DNA of 64,000 nt. Source: Acetobacter okinawensis. GTDB lineage: Bacteria > Pseudomonadota > Alphaproteobacteria > Acetobacterales > Acetobacteraceae. Below the pieces are notes generated by a model. That model was given only the letters and a program-made list of their open reading frames with translations. It was not told the DNA's origin and ran no database searches. Below, one piece after another: positions 25,930-34,784 of this stretch. The position numbers were made by a program, and so were the translations under genes. How positions within the stretch are numbered: position 1 is the first letter of the stretch; each line of letters opens with the position of its first letter. Location: assembly GCF_002153655.1 (NCBI RefSeq), contig NZ_JOPJ01000006.1, forward strand, positions 124,001-188,000. The letters are read 5' to 3'.

Positions 25930-28080
25930 CTATCGGGTTCGGCCTTCACGCCACCAGGCGGCAAACAGCAGTATGAGTGCAAGCGCCATGGCAAGTGGGG
26001 CGGGGAGCAGGGGTATGGGCGTTCTGCCGGTAACCAGATGTGCGTCCCGCTTGGCAAAAGCCAGCCAGTCCGCCCCGTGCAGCGCGCCAGAGCCGGCAAG
26101 CCGAAGGGTAGGGACATGCATGCTGGATGGTGCGTCACCCAGCCAGAACACACCGCCTCCGGTTTTGTTGGCCATATCGGTTACACGGCTTGCTGTGGCG
26201 CGCAGGTCCGTCATTTCATGCGTGTTGTCCTGCTCGGGGGCGGCGTAGGTTGTGCGGGTGCCATCGCTAATGCGCCAGATGCCGGATTCTGTTGCTGGCA
26301 CATGTGCTGTCTGCGTTCCTTCGTCCTCGCCAGCATGCAGGGCAATGGTGCTGCTCTGCCCTGATGGTGCTGTCAGCGTGACAGAGGCAGGGGCAGGCGC
26401 GCCAACACTGTGGCGGGTTATGCTCAGCGTACCATCGGCTATGCCTGCGCTCAGTTGCTCTTCCTCCAGCTCCGGTTCCTTCATCAACCAGTGCGAGATA
26501 CGGCGGAGCAGCTCGGCCTGCGGCCCGCCTCCATCCTCCCCGCGTGACCAGAGCCATATCTGGTCGGAGAGCAGGAGGGCGATCCGCCCTTTTTCCACCC
26601 GGTCCAGCACCAGCAGGGGGCTGTTGTCGGGGCCGTTCATCAGCACCTCACCATGTGTGCTGTCAGGGTGGAGGGCGCGGTACCATGGCCCCCACAGGCC
26701 GGGAATGGACGCAGGGCTGCTCAGGTCCGCACCGGCTTTTGGTGCACCGGGGAGGGAGGCCGTAACCGGGTGCCTGCGCCCGGTGTCGGTCAGGGTCGGG
26801 CGGAAGCGGCTGACAAGCATGCTGTCCTGCCCCGGAGTAACGTGGGCTGGCAGAACGTCACCCACCGGTGTGTCCTGCAAGGAGCCGGGGCCAATAAATT
26901 CGGGTCCGGCAGTCAGCAGTAGCCCGCCCCCCTGCCGTACGAAGCTGGCTATGTTTTCCAGATAACTATGTGGCAGGATGTGCCTGTTTTCAAAACCATC
27001 AAGAATAATCAGGTCAAACTGGTTGATCTTTTCCTGGAACAGTTCGCGCACGGGAAAGGCGATGAGCGCCAGATCAGACAGCGGGGTGCCGTCGTCCTTT
27101 TCGGGGGGACGCAGAATGGTAAAGTGGATCAGGTCGACCGAAGGGTCAGCCTTGAGCAGCCTGCGCCACACCCGCTCTCCCTGATTGGGGGTGCCGGAAA
27201 TCAGCAGAACCTTCAACCTGTCCCGTATGCCGGTAATATGGGCCACGGTCTGGTTGTTCAACTGCGATGTCTCTCCCTCCAAAGGGGAGGCGGACAGGCT
27301 GACAAGCAAAGGCCCCGGCTGTGCGACGGGGATGGTGATGTCCTGCGCAGTGCCACTCAGGAGCGGGATGTGCCGGGCCTCTTCCCCATTCACTCGTATG
27401 CTCAGGTCCACGGGGGTGCCAGCCTGTGTACCCGGCCCCGTGTCATCAACCTGCACGCGCAGTTTGGCGGTCTGGCCTGCTATGGCGTAGGGCGGGGCTT
27501 GCAGAATACTCAGCTTGCGGTCTTTTTCCTCCCCGCGTGCACTCAGCAGGATGTGCAGGGGCAGGAGCGCTCTGCTGCCATTGTCCTGCATGGGGCGCAG
27601 GCGTTCGGGCACTGTTGCTGGCACGTCCGTAATCTGGCCGTCCGTTACCATCATGGCGCCAGCAAAGCGGGCGGGGGGAATGTCTGCTGCCGCCTGCTCC
27701 AGTGCGTCAAACAGGTTTGTGCCGTCATGCGCGTTGCTGCGCACGGTTACGGTGCGTATGTCCAGCCCTGCAACCTTGTTCTGGGCCAGCACATCGGCCG
27801 CCTGCCGTGCAATTGCCGCGCGCTGGCCAAGAGACATGGAGGCAGACTGGTCCACCACCAGCAGGGCGGTTTGCGGGAGGCTGCGCCGCTGCTCATGGTA
27901 GCGCTGTGGCCCGGCAAGCCACAGCAGCACCACACCTGTTGCGCACAGGCGCAGGACAGTGCCGCGGCTCCGGCTGAACAGCCCCCATCCGCACAGGGCT
28001 ACAGCCCCAAGGCCCAGTATGGCCAGCAGCCACAGGGGCAGCAGGGGGGCAAAGCCAATGGTGGTAAAGAGGGCGCTCAT
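25930..28080 (-). CDS. Membrane protein with von Willebrand A domain and glutamine-amidotransferase-like fold
   Basis: A 716-residue protein. Two N-terminal hydrophobic helices are followed by a vWA region with an intact MIDAS start, VVDQSASMS (DxSxS). The middle and C-terminal part has FDLIILDGFENRHILPHSY and VRQGGGLLLTAGPEF, as in class I amidotransferase-like periplasmic domains, without a visible catalytic Cys-His-Glu triad. A last helix (PLAMALALILLFAAWW) anchors the C-terminus. It is the fourth gene of the MoxR cluster and overlaps the DUF4159 gene by four bases. Confidence 0.75.
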   Translation of the reverse strand: MSALFTTIGFAPLLPLWLLAILGLGAVALCGWGLFSRSRGTVLRLCATGVVLLWLAGPQRYHEQRRSLPQTALLVVDQSASMSLGQRAAIARQAADVLAQNKVAGLDIRTVTVRSNAHDGTNLFDALEQAAADIPPARFAGAMMVTDGQITDVPATVPERLRPMQDNGSRALLPLHILLSARGEEKDRKLSILQAPPYAIAGQTAKLRVQVDDTGPGTQAGTPVDLSIRVNGEEARHIPLLSGTAQDITIPVAQPGPLLVSLSASPLEGETSQLNNQTVAHITGIRDRLKVLLISGTPNQGERVWRRLLKADPSVDLIHFTILRPPEKDDGTPLSDLALIAFPVRELFQEKINQFDLIILDGFENRHILPHSYLENIASFVRQGGGLLLTAGPEFIGPGSLQDTPVGDVLPAHVTPGQDSMLVSRFRPTLTDTGRRHPVTASLPGAPKAGADLSSPASIPGLWGPWYRALHPDSTHGEVLMNGPDNSPLLVLDRVEKGRIALLLSDQIWLWSRGEDGGGPQAELLRRISHWLMKEPELEEEQLSAGIADGTLSITRHSVGAPAPASVTLTAPSGQSSTIALHAGEDEGTQTAHVPATESGIWRISDGTRTTYAAPEQDNTHEMTDLRATASRVTDMANKTGGGVFWLGDAPSSMHVPTLRLAGSGALHGADWLAFAKRDAHLVTGRTPIPLLPAPLAMALALILLFAAWWREGRTR

Positions 28081-30836
28081 GGTTTGTCCTCCAGCCGTTT
28101 GAGCAGCATGGGAACATGCACCTGATCTGCCTTGTAGCTGCCCGTCAGGGCGTAGATAACGGTGTTCAGCCCAAACCTGTAGGCTTGCAGGCGCTGGTCG
28201 CTGCCGCCGGGAATAACGGCAAAAGGCGTATTGCCTGCGCTATCTACCGCCCATGCATGCGCCCAGTCTGCCGAGCCGATAATGACCGGGCTGACATCAT
28301 CATTCTCCGCGTCTCCCTCCTTGGCGACCCATATGGGCTGCCCCGCATATCGGCCGGGAAAGTCATGCAGAAGGTAAAAAGTGTGGGCCAGCAGATGGTG
28401 GTCGGTCATGACCACCAGAGGGGGGATGACCAGACCAGCCGTAACCCGGCGCAGGGCTGCTGTGGTGCCGGGGGCATCGGCGGCAAAAGTTGTATCGGTG
28501 CTGTTTGTGCCGTCCTGCCCCTGTGTGTCTATCAGCAGGATGCCGCCATGGGCCATAAAGGTGTTGAGTGCTGCCGTCATGGCGGGTGTGGTGGTGGCGT
28601 CTGCGGTAATCGGCCAGTACAGCAGGGGGTAGTAAGTCAGGTCATCCGTGCCGGGGTGCACGCCATCGGGGTGGCCCATGACGGCGGAGGTGCGAGCATT
28701 TACAAAGTCGGACAGGCCCTGCAACCCCGCGCGGGAGGCTTCGTCTACATCCTCATGCCCGCTTACAATATAGCCCAGCCGGGTTTCCAGTGCGGCTGCA
28801 GGCACATGTGCCTGCGCCGTGGCATCCTGCGTTTGGGCGGTGGAAGGGGTTGCGTACAGTGCGCCGAGCAGCGCAAGCAGGGGGGCTGCCCTGCGTGGAG
28901 CAAAAAGCCTGCCCGTACGCATAAGCCCGACAAGCACACCGTCCAGCAGAGCAAGCAGAACAAACCCCAGCAGGCAGTAACGCCCAAGAGGCAGGTCTGG
29001 CCTCTGACCAGATGCATCTGTCAGGGTACCCACGGGCTGTGCGGCTTGCAGGCTCTGCATGCCAGCAGCAGCGTTAAGAGCCCGGCGCCCGTCCGGGGGG
29101 CCATACAGGCCCGGCGGATGGATGGGAGAGACTACGGTACCGGCCAGTGCCGTACCCTGTATGGCCCGCGCGGTGGGAGGGGGCGGCCCCGCCATGCCCT
29201 CACCATCCAGCGTTATGGCAGGGGCGAGCAGCGTTGTGTCGGCTGGGGTGCTCAACCCGTTGGCGTGTTCAGTCAGGCGTTGGAGCATGGCAACAAACAG
29301 GCCCGACAGCGGCAGGTTTGACCAGTCTGCCGTGCTGCTGACATGGAACAGAACAACCTCGCCACGCCCCAGTTCCATATGGGTGACAAGGGGTGTGCCA
29401 TCGGCCAGCCGCGCCCAGACATGCGCCCCCAGATCGGCCGAAGGACTGGCCAGCACCTGACGGGAGACAGTGACATCTGCCGGAATGCTCAGACCGCGGA
29501 AAGGGGATGTCTGCTCAAACGGTGCCAGATGCTGCGGGGTGCCCCATGTCATGGAGCCACCAAGCTGACGTGCACCATCAAGCAGGGGAACGGGCAAAAG
29601 GTCCCGTGCTGCATCCTGTGGCGTGGGGGTGCTGGTCTCTGCATCACGCTGGCTGCCAGCCAGGGCTGGCCCTGCAAAGCGGATGAGCATGCCACCGTTT
29701 TTTATCCAGTCCTGTACGGTTTTCTGGCTTTGTGCTCCGGCCAGAGTACCATCTGGTGCAATCAGTACGGATAAGGGGCGGGCCAGCAAGGCATCCAGCG
29801 TTCCCTCATGCAGGTCGGAGAGCGGAGCAAGTGCGCGGCGGAGGTAGAAAATGGAGCCGATCAGCGGTGTGTCTGCTCCGCCGCTGGATAGCAGGCCAAC
29901 GGGGCGCAGGCGCGTGTTTTCGTCCAGCAGCACGGTGGTGGCGGCACTGGCCACGCCCTGAACATTCAGCGTGTCTATGCGGTTGCGCACGGCTATGGGC
30001 AGGTTGATCTGCACATCTGCCTGTGTGGCGCTGGCGGCAACCGGCACGGGCACAACGGCAAGTGTGCCACCATCCGTTGTGCGGGCAGCAACATGCACAA
30101 GGCGTGGCTGGGGGGAGGGCAGAAGTAACAGACGCGCCAGTGCTCCCCCTTCCGCCGCCGGGGTGGAGGGGGCCAGCGCCATGCTGTTCTGTGGTGCAAA
30201 GCGGATTTCCTGCACCGTGCCGCGTGCGTGTAGGGCTTTGGCAAAGCTGTCCACATCGCCTTGGGCTATGCCGTCGGCCAGATAGACCACACGGGCAAAA
30301 GGTGTTTGGGGCAGGTGCTCAAGCTGCTGGGCCGCACGTGCCCGGTCCACGGGCCAGGAGCTGGGATGGAGGCTGTTGAGCATCTGCCGCACAACCGCTG
30401 CGGGCTGGAGTTCTGGTGCTGTGGATGGGGCCTCCGCCTGAGGGGCGGTGGTCAGCACAAGCAGGCGGGACTTTGTACGCTCAGCATCGTCCACAATGGA
30501 TTGTGCCGCATTCAGGCGTTCGGTCCAGTCTTGCGCACTCCACATGCCATCATCCATGACCAGCAGAACAGAACCGCTGGCCACAGCCCCATTATGGCTG
30601 CCGGGAATGAAGGGGCGTGCAAACCCCACAATCAGCAACCCTGCGACCAGAAGGCGGAGTAACAACAGCCATGGTGGGGAGCGTGCGGCTTCCGTCTCCT
30701 TCGGGTGTAGCCGGGACAGGACGGTAACGGGGGGGAAAACCTGCTGGCGCGCGCGTGGTGGCGTTGCGCGGAGCAGCCACCACACCAATGGTAGGCAAAG
30801 CAGGGCAGAGAGCAGCAGAGGGAACTGGAAGATCAT
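28077..30836 (-). CDS. BatA-like/DUF4159 membrane protein
   Basis: A 919-residue protein with an N-terminal BatA-type membrane module (FPLLLSALLCLPLVWWLLRA and a second helix LLLLRLLVAGLLIVGFARPF). The vWA-like segment has VMDDGMWS where an intact MIDAS would read DxSxS, so metal binding is doubtful. Two helices lie near the middle (GFVLLALLDGVLVGLMRTG). The C-terminal DUF4159 domain contains TYYPLLYWPITADA and HGGILLIDTQGQDG. The family is common in alphaproteobacteria next to MoxR and DUF58, but its function is not known. Confidence 0.8.
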   Translation of the reverse strand: MIFQFPLLLSALLCLPLVWWLLRATPPRARQQVFPPVTVLSRLHPKETEAARSPPWLLLLRLLVAGLLIVGFARPFIPGSHNGAVASGSVLLVMDDGMWSAQDWTERLNAAQSIVDDAERTKSRLLVLTTAPQAEAPSTAPELQPAAVVRQMLNSLHPSSWPVDRARAAQQLEHLPQTPFARVVYLADGIAQGDVDSFAKALHARGTVQEIRFAPQNSMALAPSTPAAEGGALARLLLLPSPQPRLVHVAARTTDGGTLAVVPVPVAASATQADVQINLPIAVRNRIDTLNVQGVASAATTVLLDENTRLRPVGLLSSGGADTPLIGSIFYLRRALAPLSDLHEGTLDALLARPLSVLIAPDGTLAGAQSQKTVQDWIKNGGMLIRFAGPALAGSQRDAETSTPTPQDAARDLLPVPLLDGARQLGGSMTWGTPQHLAPFEQTSPFRGLSIPADVTVSRQVLASPSADLGAHVWARLADGTPLVTHMELGRGEVVLFHVSSTADWSNLPLSGLFVAMLQRLTEHANGLSTPADTTLLAPAITLDGEGMAGPPPPTARAIQGTALAGTVVSPIHPPGLYGPPDGRRALNAAAGMQSLQAAQPVGTLTDASGQRPDLPLGRYCLLGFVLLALLDGVLVGLMRTGRLFAPRRAAPLLALLGALYATPSTAQTQDATAQAHVPAAALETRLGYIVSGHEDVDEASRAGLQGLSDFVNARTSAVMGHPDGVHPGTDDLTYYPLLYWPITADATTTPAMTAALNTFMAHGGILLIDTQGQDGTNSTDTTFAADAPGTTAALRRVTAGLVIPPLVVMTDHHLLAHTFYLLHDFPGRYAGQPIWVAKEGDAENDDVSPVIIGSADWAHAWAVDSAGNTPFAVIPGGSDQRLQAYRFGLNTVIYALTGSYKADQVHVPMLLKRLEDKP

Positions 30837-31831
30837 ACGCGTTGGCTCATCTGGGCGTGGAGCGCCAGCAGCGTGGGGAGTGGTGCCATATCGGTCTGGT
30901 GGCGGGTGAGCGTGTGGCCAGTCCGGCCTGTGGTCTGTTCAAGCCACCGGGCGCGGGCGGTTACCAGATTTGTGTAGTCGGCCCGCAGGCTCTGCACATG
31001 CGGCAGTTCCAGCGTGGGTTCGTGCTCCAGACCAGAAAACTCGGTGCGCCCGGAATAGGGGAGTGTGTTCTCCGCCGGGTCACTGATGTGGAGCACATGG
31101 GCGCGGACGGGATGGGCCGCCAACTGGCGCAGGCAGTCATCCAGTGCCGTGTCGGGGCAGAGCAGGTCGCTGGCAAGCAGCAGGCGGGCGTGTCGGGGCA
31201 TAAGGGCCGGGGTGGGCAGGGCAGCAGGTTGGGCGGGACTGCTGGCAGCCAGCCCGCAAAGCCCAAGGGCCAGCCGCTCCAGAGCCGAAGGTGCCGGGGG
31301 TAGGGGCACAATCCCTGCGGGGGACAGGAGCTGAACCCGCTCTCCATTGCGCAGCAGCAGGGCGGCCATGCCCAGTAGCAGCAGGGCGGCACGGTCAAGC
31401 TTGCCGGGCAGGGCCTTGGCTGAGCGCCACTGCATGGAGCCTGAAAGGTCACACCAGAGCAGGACTGTCTGCGCGGCTTCTGCCTCGGTTTCGCGCACAT
31501 GGGCGCGGGTGGTGCGGGCGGACTGCCGCCAGTCAATCCGGTTGGCGGGTTCACCCGGCTGTGCAGGGCGGTACTGCCAGAATGTATCCCCCCATCCCGC
31601 ACGGCGCTGTGGGTGCAGGCCGGATGCCAGTGTTGTGGCCATCTGGCTGGCATGGAGCAGCAGGTCGGGCATGCGCGTGGCCAGAGCCTGTGCCGCACAG
31701 GCTACATCCGCTGTGGCTACTGGTGGGCTGGTTGTGGCGCTCCCTGTCGTGCGTGGTCCACCGGCTGCGGGTTTTTCCACGCCGTAAAACCAGCGCAACA
31801 GGGTGTTTGGCAACAGTCTGGAGCGGCTCAC
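30833..31831 (-). CDS. DUF58 domain protein
   Basis: A 332-residue DUF58 protein. The diagnostic motif is present as PANRIDWRQSARTTRAHVRE, followed by LLWCDLSGSMQW, a vWA-like metal site (DxSxS). The start is taken as GTG at 31831, four bases after the MoxR stop; TTG at 31867 would overlap moxR by 32 bases. DUF58 proteins accompany MoxR ATPases and are thought to be their partner in folding or metal insertion; the target here is unknown. Confidence 0.82.
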   Translation of the reverse strand: MSRSRLLPNTLLRWFYGVEKPAAGGPRTTGSATTSPPVATADVACAAQALATRMPDLLLHASQMATTLASGLHPQRRAGWGDTFWQYRPAQPGEPANRIDWRQSARTTRAHVRETEAEAAQTVLLWCDLSGSMQWRSAKALPGKLDRAALLLLGMAALLLRNGERVQLLSPAGIVPLPPAPSALERLALGLCGLAASSPAQPAALPTPALMPRHARLLLASDLLCPDTALDDCLRQLAAHPVRAHVLHISDPAENTLPYSGRTEFSGLEHEPTLELPHVQSLRADYTNLVTARARWLEQTTGRTGHTLTRHQTDMAPLPTLLALHAQMSQRV

Positions 31832-31835
31832 GGGG

Positions 31836-32855
31836 TCAGCCCAGCGTCTTGACCAGCCGGGCCACAATATCTTCCGTTGTCACGCCTTCGGCCCGTGCGG
31901 CAAAGGTCAGCGCCATACGGTGGGCCAGTACGGGGCGTGCCAGTGCGGCGACGTCATCCAGTCCGGGGGAGAGCCTGCCATCAAGCAGCGCACGTGCACG
32001 GCTGGCCAGCATGAGCGTTTGTGCAGCGCGTGGGCCGGGGCCCCATGCAATCTGCTCACGCAAGGTGGCGTCGGGTGTGCTCTGGGGGCGGGCCGAGCGG
32101 ACGAGGTGGAGAATGGAATCCACCACTTTTTCACCCACCGGCATGCGGCGGACCAGCGCCTGTGCGAGCATGAGCGTCTGTGCGTCCATGACCTGCTTGG
32201 CCTGCTGCGTCTGTGCGCCGGTTGTGGCCAGCAGCATGGCACGTTCGGACGCGGCATCGGGGAAGGTCAGGGCAATCTGGAGCATGAAGCGGTCAAGCTG
32301 CGCTTCGGGTAGGGGGTAGGTGCCCTCCTGCTCCATGGGGTTCTGGGTCGCCAGCACATGGAAGGGTTGAGGCAGCGGATACTCCACCCCGGCAACGGTC
32401 ACGTGGTGTTCCTGCATGGCCTGCAACAGGGCGGACTGGGTGCGCGGGCTGGCCCGGTTGATTTCATCCGCCATCAGCAGTTGGGTGAACACGGGGCCAT
32501 GCACAAAGCGGAAGCTGCGGTGCCCGCTGGCATCCTCGTCCAAAATCTCGCTGCCGGTAATGTCGGACGGCATCAGGTCAGGGGTGAACTGAACGCGCCG
32601 TGCGTTCAGCCCCAGTACGGTGCCAAGGGTGTTGACCAGCAATGTTTTGCCCAGACCCGGAGCTCCGACAAGCAGGGCATGGCCACCAGCCAGAACGGTG
32701 GTCAGGGTCTGGCGGATAATCTGCTCCTGCCCGAAAATGAGGGTTGAAATTTCCTGCTGGACGGCGGCAAGCCGTTCACAGATACGATCTGCCTCCCGCA
32801 CTTCTGGGGGGGAGGAAGGTTGTTGTGCCGGAAACGGTGCGTCTGATGTGGTCAT
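31836..32855 (-). CDS. MoxR-family AAA+ ATPase
   Basis: A 339-residue AAA+ ATPase. Walker A GAPGLGKT is at residues 64-71 and Walker B with the MoxR pattern LLMADEINRASPRTQSALLQ starts near residue 126; AMQEHHVTVAG and FHVLATQNPMEQEGTYPLPE follow. MoxR proteins act as chaperones with vWA partners, matching the three genes downstream. The first gene of the cluster; 101 bases separate it from the divergent DUF1285 gene. Confidence 0.92.
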   Translation of the reverse strand: MTTSDAPFPAQQPSSPPEVREADRICERLAAVQQEISTLIFGQEQIIRQTLTTVLAGGHALLVGAPGLGKTLLVNTLGTVLGLNARRVQFTPDLMPSDITGSEILDEDASGHRSFRFVHGPVFTQLLMADEINRASPRTQSALLQAMQEHHVTVAGVEYPLPQPFHVLATQNPMEQEGTYPLPEAQLDRFMLQIALTFPDAASERAMLLATTGAQTQQAKQVMDAQTLMLAQALVRRMPVGEKVVDSILHLVRSARPQSTPDATLREQIAWGPGPRAAQTLMLASRARALLDGRLSPGLDDVAALARPVLAHRMALTFAARAEGVTTEDIVARLVKTLG

Positions 32856-32956
32856 GGATCCAGTCTGAATTACATGCAGGGCTTACATCAAGCGGGGTAA
32901 GCTCCCTATATCATTGTGCACAACACAAGGACACGTATTAACAGGATGGTGAGTCA

Positions 32957-33556
32957 GTGAAAGGTGAACAGGCAGCCGGTGTGCAAGGCCTTTCGTGCCA
33001 CGATAAGCATGGGACCGATACCCCCGACGGGGCGGAAAACAGGCGTCTGCCTTTTTTGATCAGGCGGGATGGCACATGGCTTTACCGTGGGTCCGAGATC
33101 AGGCGTAAGGCCATGTCCTGCCTGTTTGGCTCCCTGCTGACGCGGAACGCACAGGGGGCTTACCTGCTGCGTACCCCCTTTGAGAGCGGGCTTATTGAGG
33201 TAGAGGACGTGCCTTTTCTGGCGGTGGAGCTGGACTGGAGCGGCATGGGGCGCATGCAGCGCCTGAGTTTTCGTACCAATATGGACGAGGTGGTGGTGGC
33301 GGATGCCGAGCATCCGATTCGGACTGTGTGGGATATTCCCCCCGAAGCCTGCCCCGAGGGATGCCCCCCTTATCTGACCATCCGCGCAGGGGAGGGGGCA
33401 TACCCGCTGGAGGCACGCCTGTCGCGCGCTGTGTGGTACGAGCTGGCGGCTCTGGCCGAGCCGGGGGCCTGTCAGGGTGTGCCCTGCATGGGGGTGTGGA
33501 GCTGTGGCAGCTTCTTCCCCATCGCGCGCATGGTGGTGGACAGTAGTGGCGGATAA
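32957..33556 (+). CDS. DUF1285 family protein
   Basis: A 199-residue soluble protein. The family pattern is visible in FLIRRDGTWLYRGSEIRRKA, GAYLLRTPFESGLIEVEDVP, then RMQRLSFRTNMDEVV. DUF1285 proteins are alpha- and gammaproteobacterial and of unknown function. It starts with GTG at 32957; the nearby ATG at 32946 runs into a stop after four codons. An inverted repeat GCTTAC-N10-GTAAGC (32881-32902) lies in the divergent region upstream. Its 3' end overlaps the nucleotidyltransferase gene by 11 bases, a pairing common in alphaproteobacteria. Confidence 0.82.
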   Translation: MKGEQAAGVQGLSCHDKHGTDTPDGAENRRLPFLIRRDGTWLYRGSEIRRKAMSCLFGSLLTRNAQGAYLLRTPFESGLIEVEDVPFLAVELDWSGMGRMQRLSFRTNMDEVVVADAEHPIRTVWDIPPEACPEGCPPYLTIRAGEGAYPLEARLSRAVWYELAALAEPGACQGVPCMGVWSCGSFFPIARMVVDSSGG

Positions 33557-34784
33557 ACTGCTGATCAACCGGCTTGAACCGCGCCAGCAGGCGGCGCTGG
33601 CGCTGCTGTGGTCGGTACTGCCTGCCATGCGTCTTGTGGGTGGCGTTGTGCGTGACTTGCTGGCGCAGCGCCCGATAGCCGATATTGATCTGGCAACGCC
33701 CGAACCACCCGAGCAGGTCATGCAGGACCTGCGTGCGCATGGGGTGCATGTGGTCGCAACCGGGCTGCAACATGGCACGGTAACAGCCGTGCTGGATGGC
33801 GCACCCTACGAGATTACCACCCTCCGGTGTGATGAAAAAACAGACGGCAGGCACGCAGTTGTGCGCTGGACGCAGGACTGGCGGCAAGACGCAATGCGGC
33901 GGGACTTCACCATCAACGCCATGTCGTGCGATCGGGCGGGGGTTCTGTACGACTATTTTGCAGGGCAGGCTGATCTGGCGGCAGGGCGTGTCCGCTTTGT
34001 GGGCGATCCTGCCCTGCGTATTCATGAGGATGCTCTGCGTATCCTGCGTTTTTTCCGGTTTTATGGGCGCTATGGGCAGGGGGCGCCAGACCCGCAGGCG
34101 CTCGACGCCATAACCCGTGGCGTGGCTTTGCTGGATGGCCTGTCGGTCGAGCGGGTATGGATGGAACTGCGGCGGATTCTGGCAGGTCCGAATGTTGCCG
34201 CCATTGTGCGCCTTATGGAGCAGGCAGGGGTTCTGGCCCGTATTCTGCCCGAAGGTTACACCTGCGACAGGTTTATAAGACTGTTGGCCGCAGGTGCGCC
34301 GGACAATGCCCTGCTGCGGCTGGCCGGGCTGAGCCGGAATGCCCCTGCCACCGCCCGCCGCCTGAAGCTGTCCCGGGCCGAGAGTGGGCTGCTGGCCGCG
34401 TTTGCCATGCCCGCTCCCGTGCCGGACGTGGGCATGGGGGATGATGCCCTGCGCCGCCTTGTGGCGGTTGAGCCGCCTGATGTGCTGGTGGGGCGGTTAT
34501 GGCTGCATCAGGCCGCACAGGCCCGTACGGATGCGCAGAATAGGGCATTTGCACAACTCAGGAGCAGGCTGCTTGGAATGGATGTTCCTGTTTTTCCTCT
34601 GGCCGGGCGGGACGTGGTGGCCATGGGGGGGCAGGCCGGGCCAGAGATCGGGCGTATTATGGGCCTTGTCCGGCAATGGTGGCTGGATGGAGGGTGCCTT
34701 GCGGGGGCGGCGGAGTGCCGCGAGCGGATAAAACACTATCTGAACGCAAAAACGGCACAAAGCGGACCCCGGCCCCTTACATGA
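33546..34784 (+). CDS. CCA tRNA nucleotidyltransferase / poly(A) polymerase family
   Basis: A 412-residue class II nucleotidyltransferase. The active-site motif RLVGGVVRDLLAQRPIADID has the catalytic carboxylates D46 and D48; RRDFTINAM and the FVGDPALRIHEDALRILRFF segment (in the form FVGDPALRIHEDALR) complete the head domain. The family either adds CCA to tRNA 3' ends or adds poly(A); in alphaproteobacteria with a single such gene it is normally the CCA-adding enzyme. The GTG at 33546 is chosen because the conserved sequence begins there. Confidence 0.9.
   Translation: MADKLLINRLEPRQQAALALLWSVLPAMRLVGGVVRDLLAQRPIADIDLATPEPPEQVMQDLRAHGVHVVATGLQHGTVTAVLDGAPYEITTLRCDEKTDGRHAVVRWTQDWRQDAMRRDFTINAMSCDRAGVLYDYFAGQADLAAGRVRFVGDPALRIHEDALRILRFFRFYGRYGQGAPDPQALDAITRGVALLDGLSVERVWMELRRILAGPNVAAIVRLMEQAGVLARILPEGYTCDRFIRLLAAGAPDNALLRLAGLSRNAPATARRLKLSRAESGLLAAFAMPAPVPDVGMGDDALRRLVAVEPPDVLVGRLWLHQAAQARTDAQNRAFAQLRSRLLGMDVPVFPLAGRDVVAMGGQAGPEIGRIMGLVRQWWLDGGCLAGAAECRERIKHYLNAKTAQSGPRPLT

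Noticed and set aside
26968-29321. Two plus-strand frames of about 390-400 codons opposite the vWA and DUF4159 genes
   Set aside because: Both are Cys/His/Gln-rich translations without domains and lie fully inside convincing minus-strand genes.
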